NCBI GenBank assembly: GCA_963851105.1 | Contig: CAWKNP010000002.1 | Coordinates: 558,001-622,000, forward strand | Length of the DNA: 64,000 nt | Origin: DATARN01 sp963851105 | GTDB taxonomy: Bacteria > Actinomycetota > Acidimicrobiia > Acidimicrobiales > Palsa-688 | Reading direction: 5' to 3' | Shown here: positions 1-8,516 of the stretch, one piece after another | Layout of the letters: each line of letters opens with the position of its first letter | How positions within the stretch are numbered: the stretch's first letter is position 1 | Position numbers and translations under genes: made by a program | Notes under the pieces: generated by a model | Told to the model about the DNA's origin: nothing | Seen by the model: only the letters and a program-made list of their open reading frames with translations | Databases searched by the model: none

Positions 1-582
1 GCCACTGGCATCCATGACTCCCGCCAGCCAGTCGTCGCCGTGAACTTGCGTGCTGTACTTGAAGTCGGGGGTGTCGCTCTCGACCTTGGTGTCCCAGCGG
101 AACACGTTGCGGTAGAACGCGAGCGATGCCTCGTAGTCCCGGGTGTGCAGTTCGAACCAGCTCGGGGCGCCTGTTTCGGCCAGAACCCCGAACCCGTGAA
201 AGGTGCCCGGCTGCCACATGCCGACGGCCGCGCCGCCGGGGTCGGCGATGAACGCCATCGATCCGAGGTCCCCCACGGCCATGGGTTCGACGTACGTCTG
301 GCCGCCATTCGCGGTCGCGGCGTCAACCGTCTTCTGAGCGTCGTCGGTGGCCAGGTACACCGACCAGATGTTCGCCATCGCACCGCCGGGCTGAGCGACC
401 ATGCACCCCGCGACGCGGGCGCCGTCTTTGTTGAAGCTGATGTAGCCGCCAAATTCCTCCACCGGATCCTCGGCTACCCACCCGAAGAGCTCGCCGTAAA
501 AGGCCCGGCAGCGGTCGGCGTCGGAGGTCGTGATATCGACCCAGATGGGGGCCCCGACAGGGGCGGTTTCTCGGGTGGGCAT
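1..582 (-). CDS. Two-domain VOC (glyoxalase-fold) protein, CFP30B-like, 3' end cut by window edge
   Basis: At least 194 residues are visible, read on the minus strand from an ATG preceded by a strong GGAGGAG ribosome site. The first VOC domain starts at about residue 10 (PIWVDITTSDADRCRAFY) and a second begins near residue 140 (SWFELHTRDYEASLAFY), so this is a tandem VOC protein of the kind annotated as Cfp30B/glyoxalase-like hydrolase in mycobacteria. The C-terminus lies outside the window. VOC folds bind a metal and act on small molecules (glyoxalases, dioxygenases, drug-binding proteins). The substrate cannot be read from the sequence. An inverted repeat lies about 30 bases upstream of the start. 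Confidence 0.85.
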   Translation of the reverse strand, partial: MPTRETAPVGAPIWVDITTSDADRCRAFYGELFGWVAEDPVEEFGGYISFNKDGARVAGCMVAQPGGAMANIWSVYLATDDAQKTVDAATANGGQTYVEPMAVGDLGSMAFIADPGGAAVGMWQPGTFHGFGVLAETGAPSWFELHTRDYEASLAFYRNVFRWDTKVESDTPDFKYSTQVHGDDWLAGVMDASG

Positions 583-611
583 GGCGGCTCCTCCAGATTC
601 GGAACAAATTC

Positions 612-626
612 GGTGACGATGTCACC
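612..626. promoter_or_regulatory. Perfect inverted repeat, candidate operator
   Basis: GGTGAC, a 3-base spacer GAT, then GTCACC form a perfect 6+3+6 palindrome 30 bases upstream of the start of the minus-strand VOC gene. Its place in the promoter region suggests a repressor or activator site. No binding protein can be assigned. Confidence 0.35.
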
Positions 627-756
627 TGTTTTGACGCAGGCGCCACTCGGAAGTCATCGGTCCCCGCCGGGTCCCACCACCCCGAGGTTTCGCCAGGGGT
701 GGGGACGCCCCATGATGGGGTACGTGTCTTCCGTCTCAACGGCCGATCGGCCCTAG

Positions 757-933
757 ATGGCCGTCGCCGACACCATTGTGTGCGTGGACTGCGGCGGCCC
801 GTGCGCCCGCCAACCATTCGATCCCCCGGAGCTGGGGTGGCAGCGCGGGGACGTGGTGCGGTACCGCTGCCGGGATTGTGCCGACATGTGGTACCTCGAG
901 GTCACCGACGAGGACCTTGACGATGACGCCTGA
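757..933 (+). CDS. Small zinc-ribbon protein (58 aa)
   Basis: This short ORF encodes 58 residues with two CxxC knuckles, CVDC at about residues 9-12 and CRDC at about 38-41, followed by an acidic tail ending DEDLDDDA. The four cysteines are spaced as in small treble-clef or zinc-ribbon proteins, so zinc binding is likely. Third codon positions are almost all G or C, which supports real coding. The ATG follows a perfect 12-base palindrome (GGCCGATCGGCC at 741-752) by four bases and no clear Shine-Dalgarno is visible. The function is unknown. Confidence 0.6.
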   Translation: MAVADTIVCVDCGGPCARQPFDPPELGWQRGDVVRYRCRDCADMWYLEVTDEDLDDDA

Positions 934-1048
934 ATGGGTCGGTCGGGAGCGGCGAGGCTCAGGGCGTGACGGTGATCGGGACGAAGGCTCGCGAGGGCGC
1001 GAGCCGGCGGGGCCGGCGACTCGAGGGTGCGCCGTAGGCTCGCTCGCG

Positions 1049-2167
1049 GTGGCATCCGATGTTGCAGTTGACGGCCCCCGTCAGGATCGCTCCGATCAGG
1101 GCCGTTTCGACCGCCACGCGGCCGTTTCTCGGGCCCTGGCGAGACTGAGCGACCGAGATCTGCGCCGCCTGGTCGACGAAGCATCGGTCATCGGGTCAGG
1201 CATCGGCGGCACGTCGATGTTGCTCACCGTCGCGGACACGCCCGTTTTCGTGAAATGCATTCCCCTGACCGACCTCGAGCGCCACCGCGACAACGTCATG
1301 ACCACCGCCAATCTCTTCGATCTGCCGGTGTGCTGCCAGTACGGCGTGGGATCGCCGTCATTCGGCGCCTGGCGGGAACTGGCCGCCAACGCCATGGCCG
1401 CGGGCTGGGTGCTCGCCGGCCATTCCCCCAGCTTCGCGTTGTTGTACCACTGGCGAGTCCTCGACCGGCCGGCGTCGGTGGCTCCGGTGAGCGAAGAGCT
1501 GGCCGACATCGAACGGGCAGTGCGGTATTGGCACGGCTCGCCGGCGGTACGACGAAGGATCGAAGCGATCGTCGATTCGTCGGCGACGGTCACCCTGTTC
1601 CTCGAGTACTTCCCACTGGCGCTCCCTGAATGGATGGCCGCGACGCTGACCGGCACCGAGGGAGAGGCGCGACGCGCGATCGCGATGGTCGAGCGGGGTC
1701 TACGAGACGACATCGCCTTCATGAACGCCGCCGGCCTATTCCATTTCGATGCCCACTTCGGGAACATCCGCACCGACGGCGACCGCCTGTACTTTGCCGA
1801 CTTCGGCCTGGCGACCTCGCCGCGCTTCGACCTTTCCGCGGGCGAGTCGAGGTTCCTCGTAACGAACATCAGTCATGACGCCTGCCACACCGTCACCAGG
1901 CTCGTCGACTGGCTGGTCACCGAGGTCGCGGGCCAACCGTACCGGGTGGCGCGCGACGACTTCATCCGCCGCTGCGCCGACGGCTACGAACCCGCTGACA
2001 TGCTGCCAGCTGCGGTCGCCACGATCAAGCGTTACGCCCCGATCGCCATCGTCATCAACGAGTTTTACCGCCGGTTGCATCTCGAGGACCGGAACACCCC
2101 CTATCCGGTAGCGGAGGTCGAACGGGCCTGCGAGGCGGCGGGGTTCGACCGGCCCTGGTCCCGGTGA
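1049..2167 (+). CDS. Protein-kinase-fold protein of unknown substrate
   Basis: The predicted protein has about 372 residues with a recognisable kinase core: a glycine-containing loop (GSGIGGTS, about 49-56), a lysine in VFVK (about 69), a catalytic loop HFDAHFGN (about 232-239, HxDxxxxN pattern) and a DFG motif (251-253). It could phosphorylate a protein or a small molecule such as an antibiotic. No transmembrane segment or sensor domain is seen. The start is uncertain: the frame is open further upstream, with an ATG at 923, but residues there look non-coding (Arg/Gly-rich), so the GTG at 1049 is preferred. It lies just downstream of the zinc-ribbon gene on the same strand. Confidence 0.65.
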   Translation: MASDVAVDGPRQDRSDQGRFDRHAAVSRALARLSDRDLRRLVDEASVIGSGIGGTSMLLTVADTPVFVKCIPLTDLERHRDNVMTTANLFDLPVCCQYGVGSPSFGAWRELAANAMAAGWVLAGHSPSFALLYHWRVLDRPASVAPVSEELADIERAVRYWHGSPAVRRRIEAIVDSSATVTLFLEYFPLALPEWMAATLTGTEGEARRAIAMVERGLRDDIAFMNAAGLFHFDAHFGNIRTDGDRLYFADFGLATSPRFDLSAGESRFLVTNISHDACHTVTRLVDWLVTEVAGQPYRVARDDFIRRCADGYEPADMLPAAVATIKRYAPIAIVINEFYRRLHLEDRNTPYPVAEVERACEAAGFDRPWSR

Positions 2168-2255
2168 CGTACCCGCTGCGTGCGATCGGACGGGTACGGC
2201 ACACCAATCCTGGACGTCAAGGCAGTACTCGACGCGATCGGCGACCGGTGAGCCG

Positions 2256-3029
2256 TCAGGGATCCCAGCGTCCGTAGATTCCCCGGGGATCGCCATCTTC
2301 GTCCTCCAACACCGCGATGTCGCGGTACCCCGCCGCGGTGAGCATCGCGGTGACGGCGGCCACCTGGTCACCACCAAGCTCGAGCAGCAGCCACCCGCCC
2401 CGCTTCATCCAGCGAGGACTGCGGGCGACGGCCGCCGCGATCAAAGCGACCCCGCCCTCACCACCGTCGAGCGCGGCCCGGGGCTCGAAATGCTGCACGT
2501 CGCGGGGCAGGAGGTGCAGGGCATCGTCGGGGACATAGGGAACGACGCCGACCATGACGTCGACCTGCGACGCCAGTCCCGCCGGCAGTGCTTCGTCGAG
2601 GTTGCCCTCGTACACGGTGACGCCGTTGCCGCGGGCACATGCGGCCGCCAGGGGATCGATTTCCGTGCCCACCACGTGGGCGTAGGGCCGCTGCGAGTGC
2701 AGGACCATGGCGATGGCCCCCGCTCCCGTGCACAGGTCGACGGCGTAGCCGTGGGGTCCCAAGAGCCGCGCCGCCAACTCGGCCAGGGGCTCGGACTGCC
2801 AGCGGGGAACATAGACGCCCGGTGCGACTGGGACGTCAAGGCCGCAGAAGGTCGTGCGGCCGGTGACCCAGGCCAGGGGTTCACCGGTGACGCGGCGCGC
2901 CAGCAGGCGCGCTAGCTCGGCGTCGCCGTCTGCTGCGGCCAAGAGTTCCTCGGCCTCTTCAGCGGCCGCCACGCACCCCGCCTTTTCCAGTGCCCTGGTG
3001 ACCGCGGCTCGGTCAAGCTTGCCATCCAC
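2256..3029 (-). CDS. PrmC/HemK-like N5-glutamine methyltransferase with altered catalytic motif
   Basis: A SAM-dependent methyltransferase of about 257 residues. The motif VDLCTGAGAIAM matches the SAM-binding motif I of release-factor glutamine methyltransferases (PrmC/HemK), and an N-terminal helical domain precedes it. The family signature NPPY, whose Asn contacts the substrate glutamine, is here VVPYVP: the Asn is replaced by Val while the PYVP part is kept. This fits a divergent actinobacterial PrmC-related group rather than the housekeeping PrmC, and it may be inactive on release factors. The start is uncertain: GTG at 3029 begins the homologous region, and the frame is open to a TTG at 3071. 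Confidence 0.75.
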   Translation of the reverse strand: MDGKLDRAAVTRALEKAGCVAAAEEAEELLAAADGDAELARLLARRVTGEPLAWVTGRTTFCGLDVPVAPGVYVPRWQSEPLAELAARLLGPHGYAVDLCTGAGAIAMVLHSQRPYAHVVGTEIDPLAAACARGNGVTVYEGNLDEALPAGLASQVDVMVGVVPYVPDDALHLLPRDVQHFEPRAALDGGEGGVALIAAAVARSPRWMKRGGWLLLELGGDQVAAVTAMLTAAGYRDIAVLEDEDGDPRGIYGRWDP

Positions 3030-3152
3030 CTGGCCATGATGCCCGCCGTCGACGACGACGCCGGGCCCCAAGCGGGGTGCTTGCTGACCGGGGTGTCCCC
3101 AGAGGCCCAGTCCTCAGCATCGACGATGGGATGGCGTCGGTAACGTGAGCGG

Positions 3153-4013
3153 GTGCTTTCATGGCTGCCGTGGCAGGAAGCAGCCGAAGTTGCGGGCGTC
3201 ACGGCGGCCACCTGGACGGTAACGACTCGCACTACCCGGCCCTGGGCCCGTGCCCTGCGCCCGTGGGCTCAGGAGCTCACACTGATACTTCTGCTCTACG
3301 GCGTCTGGCAGTACGCGGGCGAGGTATCGCTCGGCCGGACTTCGTCGGCCCGGACCCGGGGCTCGCTCATCTGGGATGTCGAGCGGGCGCTGCACCTGCC
3401 GAGCGAACGCACGGTCCAGGCGCTGGTCCTGCACCACCGCACCCTTCTGTACTGGCTCAACGTCTACTACGCCGTCGTCCACGTCCCCGCGCTGGGCATC
3501 TGCCTGATCTGGCTGTTCGTTCGCCACCGCGACCGCTACCCGCCCCTCCGGACCGTGGTGGCCTTGGTGACCGGCGCGTGCCTGGCCATCCAGTTGTTCC
3601 CGGTGGCCCCGCCCCGCCTCCTGCCGCACCTCGGCATCGTCGACACCGGCGCTTTGGTCGGTCCCAACGTCTACAGCCGGGGGGCGCCGGGGATCGACCA
3701 GTTCTCCGCCATGCCGTCGCTCCACGTGGGCTGGGCGTTCGCCGTGGCCGGCGCCATCATGGTGGTGTCCCGCAGCCCATGGCGATGGTGGGCGCTCGCC
3801 TATCCCGCTGTGACCACGCTCGTCGTGGTGTTCACGGGCAACCACTTCTGGGGCGATGCCATCGTGGCGGGGGCGTTGTGGGTCGTCGCGGCGGTCATTG
3901 TGGCGAAGATCTATTCCCCGGTGGCGCAAGAGGCTGAGTCTGAACCCGAGCCGCACGTCGTTCATTCGTCGTCAAGCTCGGAACTGGCTGTCTCGCCTTG
4001 GTCGGTCGAGTGA
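3153..4013 (+). CDS. PAP2-superfamily membrane phosphatase (inositolphosphotransferase type)
   Basis: An integral membrane protein of 286 residues with about six transmembrane segments. The lipid-phosphatase motifs are present: AMPSLHVGW at about 186-194 (motif C2) and GNHFWGDA at about 229-236 (motif C3). This arrangement is typical of the PAP2/Aur1-Ipt1 family, which removes phosphate from or transfers head groups to lipids at the membrane. The acidic, Ser-rich C-terminal tail is probably cytoplasmic. It starts at GTG 3153 and is divergent from the PrmC-like gene, with about 120 bases between them that must contain both promoters. Confidence 0.85.
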   Translation: MLSWLPWQEAAEVAGVTAATWTVTTRTTRPWARALRPWAQELTLILLLYGVWQYAGEVSLGRTSSARTRGSLIWDVERALHLPSERTVQALVLHHRTLLYWLNVYYAVVHVPALGICLIWLFVRHRDRYPPLRTVVALVTGACLAIQLFPVAPPRLLPHLGIVDTGALVGPNVYSRGAPGIDQFSAMPSLHVGWAFAVAGAIMVVSRSPWRWWALAYPAVTTLVVVFTGNHFWGDAIVAGALWVVAAVIVAKIYSPVAQEAESEPEPHVVHSSSSSELAVSPWSVE

Positions 4014-4112
4014 GTCCGGAAACGTCCGCGTTACGGCGAGCCAGTGCCGCGTGTCGGCGCGCCCGAGGAGGCGCGCCGACCTATCGGACTTTCGAAGCCG
4101 ACGACCGCGTCG

Positions 4113-4589
4113 TTACGGTTGGCCGACGAGGTTCACGTGCACGGAGACCGATCGGGCGCTCGGACCGCCGGATATCGGGGTGAAGACGGCCTCGCCCTCA
4201 CCGGCGCAGGGTATTTCAATCCGGGTGGGGAGGTTCTTGGTGCCGTAGACGGCGAAGTCCGTCAAGTGGACCGTGTGGGGGATGGGAAAACGCAGCCTCA
4301 AGTCGGCGCTGATCATGTGCGCCGTGCCGGTGTAGCCGCTTGGCTGGAGGTCGAGGCCGCGGGCCGTCGCCAGGGTCTGACCGCCGGCGGGGTGGCCGAG
4401 TTGGCCAGGCCGGACCGGTCCCACGCACGCCATGCGTATGGTGGCGTTCTTCAACTGGCCGTTCACGAAACCGTTGAAAATCTGGTCGGGACGGATCGGC
4501 GCGACCGACGCTCCCGCCGCTGCCGCCGCGCTCACCGCCATCGCGGTCGCAATCGTCGCGGACGCGACAAACAACAGCAATCGACGCAT
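4113..4589 (-). CDS. Secreted hypothetical protein
   Basis: A 158-residue protein with a clear signal peptide: basic MRRLL, a hydrophobic stretch to about residue 22, then AAAAAGA where cleavage is likely. The mature part has two cysteines (in ACVGP and PCAGE) that may form a disulfide. The start is well supported by AGAGGAG six bases before the ATG. No family is recognised. It is transcribed alone on the minus strand, so it is probably an exported monocistronic protein. Confidence 0.65.
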   Translation of the reverse strand: MRRLLLFVASATIATAMAVSAAAAAGASVAPIRPDQIFNGFVNGQLKNATIRMACVGPVRPGQLGHPAGGQTLATARGLDLQPSGYTGTAHMISADLRLRFPIPHTVHLTDFAVYGTKNLPTRIEIPCAGEGEAVFTPISGGPSARSVSVHVNLVGQP

Positions 4590-4814
4590 TCATTTCTCCT
4601 CTTGTCGGGGACCCGCCGGCGCCTCAGACGACGCTACCCGAGGCCGCAATTCCTTTGTCCCCTAGTAAACGTACGAGCGGCACCTCACCGCGACAGATCC
4701 TTCAAAGAAACTCCGGGTCGCCGGTCACGACGGAGTTGTCGAAACCGGCGGCGCCCACTCAGCTCAGTTGTTGACCCTGCCGACCGCGGCCAGACCGGGG
4801 GGCAAACCCCGGCG

Positions 4815-5180
4815 CTATGCGTTGCGGTGGGCGATCTGGAAGACGTTGTCGAATCGGTCGCGCACCATGGCGCGGCGATCGCCGTACGGGGTGTCGAACG
4901 GGGCTTCCAGGGTGACAGCTCCTGCCTCGAGGGCCCGGCGATACGTCGCGTCGGCGTCGGCGACGTAGACATAGAGGAAGGCGGGGAAGGACCCCCGTTC
5001 TGCCGCCGACGCCACCATCACGAGCGAGTCGCCGATGCGGATCTCGGCCGGCCGATCAGGATGTGTATCGCCAGTAGCGGCGAAGGTGTGGCGGAGGAAG
5101 TCCACCTCGGCCTCGGGATCGGCGACAAAGAGGCGCGGGGTCACTGAGTGATAGCCACGAGGCGGGGAACCGTCGTCCAT
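4815..5180 (-). CDS. VOC family protein, PhnB/glyoxalase-like
   Basis: A single-domain VOC protein of 121 residues. It opens with SVTPRLFVADPEAEVDFL and closes with FDTPYGDRRAMVRDRFDNVFQIA, the two halves of the paired beta-alpha-beta-beta-beta fold seen in PhnB-like proteins. The terminal GDRRA.VRD.FDN segment is typical of this subgroup. Substrate and metal use cannot be inferred. It is one of six VOC proteins in the window. Confidence 0.85.
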   Translation of the reverse strand: MDDGSPPRGYHSVTPRLFVADPEAEVDFLRHTFAATGDTHPDRPAEIRIGDSLVMVASAAERGSFPAFLYVYVADADATYRRALEAGAVTLEAPFDTPYGDRRAMVRDRFDNVFQIAHRNA

Positions 5181-5234
5181 CGTCGCTGTCTACCACCCAA
5201 AAACGCGAACACATCGATCCCGCGCCGCCAACTA

Positions 5235-6458
5235 CTAGAACCAGGTGCTGCACCACGGCGCGACCGAAGATCGGAACATGGCATTGGCGGTGGCGACGGC
5301 GCCCGGGGCATGTTCGTCGATCAGGCCCGCGGCCGCGAAGGTGGCCACGCTGTGGCCCCCGACGGAGATCGAGCCGAGCGTGGAGATGTCCAATGTCATA
5401 TCGGGGGATGCGGCCGTGGCCACGCATCGCGCCCCTTCAGGCCCCCCGTCCAGGGCGAATCGGCCGCCGGAGAGGCCGGAGCGGTCCACTACCTCGACGA
5501 CGAGGTGACCCGGAGCCAGATAGGACCGGGCGCAAAGCAGGGCGGCAGTGTCGAGGGGCCGGATCCACAAGAAGTCGGAACGGTCGCTCGGCCGGACATG
5601 ACGGGCGTCGGTGAGCAGCCAGGGCAGCAGGTCGTCCGGCCCACGGTCGCCCACCTGTACCCGCGACGCCAGGTCGATGGAGAGCAGGTGTTGCCAGAGC
5701 AGCGCGTCACCTGCCGGTTCTCCTGAGATGAACCAGTTGAGGGCGACATGGCTCGCCGGCTGGCGCCCGTCCCATTCTTCGGTTACCTCGTAGCGCGCCA
5801 AACCGACGGCGGCGCCGTCCGCGCTCCGGGCGACGACGAAGAATCCGGCCTTGAGCTCCTTCCAGCTCGGATAGCGGATGATCCCGAAGTCGATGTCCCA
5901 GAACCGCTCCGGTCGTGCGATCTCGCCCGGATGCATGGCGCGGTGGCGGTCGTAGACCTCTGCGACAAGGGCCCGGGCCTTGTCGCGGTCGACGAAATCG
6001 ACGCTCCCGTCCGGAACCTCGCGGATTCGGGCACGGGAAGAATCGACCGTCAAGGTCTGATGCTCGGTCGCAGGGCCGTAACCGAAACGCCCATAGATCC
6101 CCCATTCGGCGGCGATAAGGATACTCGCCGTTTCGCCCCGCTCCTTGGCCGCGGCCAGCTCACCAGCCACCAATCGGGTGGCCAGGCCCCGCCGGCGGAA
6201 CGGCACGGTCGTGGTGACCGCCGTGACCGCCGACACGGCTACGCAGCCTCCGCCGGGCACGGTCATCTCAGACGGAAAGCTGCGCAGCGTGGCGACGATC
6301 CGTGCCCCGTCGAAGCCGCCCCAGGTGCGGTCGAGGAACAGACCGGGCCGGCGTATTTCGGCATCGACGTCGCCCGCGGGATTCAAGAACCCGATGTTCA
6401 GCGCCGCGCACCACGCTGGCACCTCCTCCTCGGTAATGGTGCGGACGTCAAGATCCAT
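5235..6458 (-). CDS. Eis-like GNAT N-acetyltransferase
   Basis: A 407-residue protein with the Eis architecture: an N-terminal GNAT domain (acetyl-CoA-binding region TVPFRRRGLATRLV, about 85-98), a second GNAT-like region, and a C-terminal SCP2-like domain. The tyrosine in IYGRFGYG corresponds to the general-acid tyrosine of Eis, and the chain ends in WF, matching the family's use of the C-terminal carboxylate in catalysis. Eis proteins acetylate amines of aminoglycosides and other small molecules or proteins. The ATG at 6458 gives the family's usual length. Whether it confers drug resistance is not known. Confidence 0.85.
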   Translation of the reverse strand: MDLDVRTITEEEVPAWCAALNIGFLNPAGDVDAEIRRPGLFLDRTWGGFDGARIVATLRSFPSEMTVPGGGCVAVSAVTAVTTTVPFRRRGLATRLVAGELAAAKERGETASILIAAEWGIYGRFGYGPATEHQTLTVDSSRARIREVPDGSVDFVDRDKARALVAEVYDRHRAMHPGEIARPERFWDIDFGIIRYPSWKELKAGFFVVARSADGAAVGLARYEVTEEWDGRQPASHVALNWFISGEPAGDALLWQHLLSIDLASRVQVGDRGPDDLLPWLLTDARHVRPSDRSDFLWIRPLDTAALLCARSYLAPGHLVVEVVDRSGLSGGRFALDGGPEGARCVATAASPDMTLDISTLGSISVGGHSVATFAAAGLIDEHAPGAVATANAMFRSSVAPWCSTWF

Positions 6459-6601
6459 GGCAGAAAGGTACCCGGCGCCTGCTGCAATGATTTCCCGGCG
6501 GTGCCGGTTTCGGCACCGGTGAAGAGCCCCGACAGCAAGGGAGACGAGCCATGCCCGACACGCCCGCGGGAGGATTGCGGACCCGAGATCGGCGTTAGGG
6601 C

Positions 6602-7315
6602 GTGCTCAGTCGGATCTGGCATCGGGCGGTCACCGCCCAGCCTGCCCCGTCAGCCGCGGTGATCGCGGCGGCTGCGGTGGTCGCTCTCCTGCTGGTCGCC
6701 GTCCCGGCGCTGTGGCGTCGCAGCCGGCACCTGGTGACCCTCGCTCACGAAGCCGCGCACGGGATAGCCGCGCTGGCCACCGGCCGCCGGTTGTCGGGGA
6801 TACGGCTGCACGCCGACACGTCGGGGCTGACCCTGTCGCGGGGCCGCCGCAGCGGCCCCGGCATGTTCGTCACCGCCGCCGCGGGCTATGTCGGGCCCGC
6901 GTTGCTCGGCCTAGGTGCCGCCTACCTGCTCAGCATCCGCCATGCGGTGGCGCTGCTCTGGCTGGTGCTGGTCGCACTGGTGCTGTTGCTGATGGTCATC
7001 CGGAACTGGTTCGGACTCTGGTCGGTCCTCGTGGCCGCCGTGGGAGTGTTCGCTATTTCCTGGTGGGGGAGCGGCACGCTGCAATCGGCCTGCGCTTATC
7101 TTGGCGCGTGGTTCCTGTTGTTGGCGGCGCCGCGCCCGGTCCTCGAACTGCAGACCTCCCGTCGTCGCGGATCGGCGCACGATTCCGACGCTGACACCCT
7201 GGCCCGGCTCACAGGCGTGCCCGGCGTGGTGTGGGTCGGCGCGTTCCTGCTCGTCACCGTTGCCGCGCTCGTCGTGGGCGGCCGCCTGCTGCTCGCGGGC
7301 GCCGCCAATAACTAG
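6602..7315 (+). CDS. M50B-type membrane metallopeptidase-like protein
   Basis: A polytopic membrane protein of 237 residues with about six transmembrane segments. The zinc-protease signature appears as HEAAHG at about residues 49-54 (HExxH), just after the first transmembrane helix, as in peptidase M50B-like proteins of actinobacteria. A GPALLGLGAAYL segment follows in a later helix. These proteins are presumed membrane proteases but are little studied. It starts at GTG 6602 and is transcribed alone. Confidence 0.75.
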   Translation: MLSRIWHRAVTAQPAPSAAVIAAAAVVALLLVAVPALWRRSRHLVTLAHEAAHGIAALATGRRLSGIRLHADTSGLTLSRGRRSGPGMFVTAAAGYVGPALLGLGAAYLLSIRHAVALLWLVLVALVLLLMVIRNWFGLWSVLVAAVGVFAISWWGSGTLQSACAYLGAWFLLLAAPRPVLELQTSRRRGSAHDSDADTLARLTGVPGVVWVGAFLLVTVAALVVGGRLLLAGAANN

Positions 7316-7576
7316 CTGCTTCTTCGCCCTCTTAAACCATGCACCGGATTCCGCCGGGCGCGAAGTTCGTTACGTCGGCCGCCACCGCCTGATATTCGGG
7401 TGATCGGAATGCGGGTTTCGGGCGCGTCGATATCATCCCACTCGAGCTGCCCCTCGCGATAATGCGATTGAACGCCGTGAGGTCTTGAGCTTTGTCGTAC
7501 AACACGACCAACCGGACCATCGGCCAATCAAGAGAGGCACTAGGATTCCCGGGACTCGACTCGGCCTGAAGGGAGC

Positions 7577-8029
7577 GTGGTTTCGATCGAAGAGACAGAA
7601 GCAGGGCGGGACAAGGCGGCGGAAAGCTTCACCTACCTGCTCATGCTCGACGCGGGTTCGCCGGTCTCGCACGAGGCCGCGGAAGCGGCGAGAGCACTGG
7701 TCACCGCAAGGCTGGAACGAGACGATCCGAGGATCTTCTACGCCGAGCTCAAGCGTCAGGTCAACCAGATCTTCGAGGGCATCCACGTCTCTGCCGACCT
7801 GAAGGAGCTGGTCGAGGGTCGCGTCGAGTGGGTCGCCAGCCTGCTGGCGGCGATGGCTGTGGTCACCGAGATGCTGGTGCACGGGGCGACGGGTCTGACC
7901 AGAGCGATCGCAGATGCGACCCAGGACAACCCTGAGGAGAAAGACGCCTACCTGGCCGAAATGGCGACGCCGGAGCGCCTCATCGAGCTGACATTCCAAT
8001 TGGCTGAGGAAGAAGGCTGGACCATCTGA
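7577..8029 (+). CDS. Hypothetical alpha-helical protein
   Basis: A 150-residue, mainly helical, acidic soluble protein (VSIEETEAGRDKAAESFTYL at the start, ending LAEEEGWTI). GTG 7577 follows GAAGGGAGC, a good ribosome site. No family is recognised. Codon usage is typical of the region. The 260-base gap upstream shows no other gene and probably carries the promoter. Confidence 0.65.
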   Translation: MVSIEETEAGRDKAAESFTYLLMLDAGSPVSHEAAEAARALVTARLERDDPRIFYAELKRQVNQIFEGIHVSADLKELVEGRVEWVASLLAAMAVVTEMLVHGATGLTRAIADATQDNPEEKDAYLAEMATPERLIELTFQLAEEEGWTI

Positions 8030-8280
8030 CGAGGCCTACGGGCCGATCCCGCGTTTGTGATAGACGTCGCTGAATTCGCCATCGAGTTCGGTATTCGCGG
8101 AAACTAAGCCAAGTTTCTTGTATGCCGGGTAAAAGAGTCGCGGCTCAGGTAGATGACCAGCTTCCATGCCTGGCGCGCCTATCGGGACGCGGTCATCGAC
8201 TAGCGACAGGTGCCGACATGCAGTTCGAGACGGCGTGCCATAACCGCCCGCTCCCGTGTCTCGCGGACGTCAGTCGCGGG

Positions 8281-8400
8281 TCGGATCTGGGGAACACCCC
8301 TCAGAACGAGGCGAACCTGAGGGCTTTTGCGATTCCTGTGGGACTTAGTGCCGTAGGACGACACTGAGGCCCACGGGTTCGCCTCAGGTTGGGTGACTGC
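8281..8400 (+). promoter_or_regulatory. Structured leader with mutually exclusive hairpins upstream of the KimA-like gene
   Basis: Within the 487-base gap before the transporter, one strand segment (8308-8323) can pair three ways. CCCTCAG (8298-8304) pairs locally with CTGAGGG (8317-8323). GAGGCGAACC (8308-8317) pairs with GGTTCGCCTC (8376-8385). AACCTGAGG (8314-8322) pairs with CCTCAGGTT (8382-8390). Between the distal arms lies another stem, CCTGTGGG (8335-8342) with CCCACGGG (8370-8377), continued by TTAGTG/CACTGA. Competing pairings are typical of riboswitches and attenuators. The sequence does not match the c-di-AMP ydaO consensus as I remember it, although that riboswitch commonly precedes kimA genes. 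The rest of the gap (8030-8280) shows no gene. Confidence 0.5.
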
Positions 8401-8516
8401 CGCTACCGTCGGGCGATGCTGCCGCCGCCGCCCCGCCGCCGCCCGCCCCCCGGTTTCGCCCCCTTTTCCCGACGTGGCCGTCGCTGCTTCGACTAGGACG
8501 TGACCGTGGCTCCGAC

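Noticed and set aside
7433..7999. Minus-strand ORF opposite the 7577 gene
   Set aside because: The plus-strand frame has a ribosome site and better codon bias.
8281..8400. Classical ydaO c-di-AMP riboswitch
   Set aside because: The GGGGAAC stretch hints at it, but the conserved GAAUC and terminal GCUAACUC elements are not found, so I do not name it.
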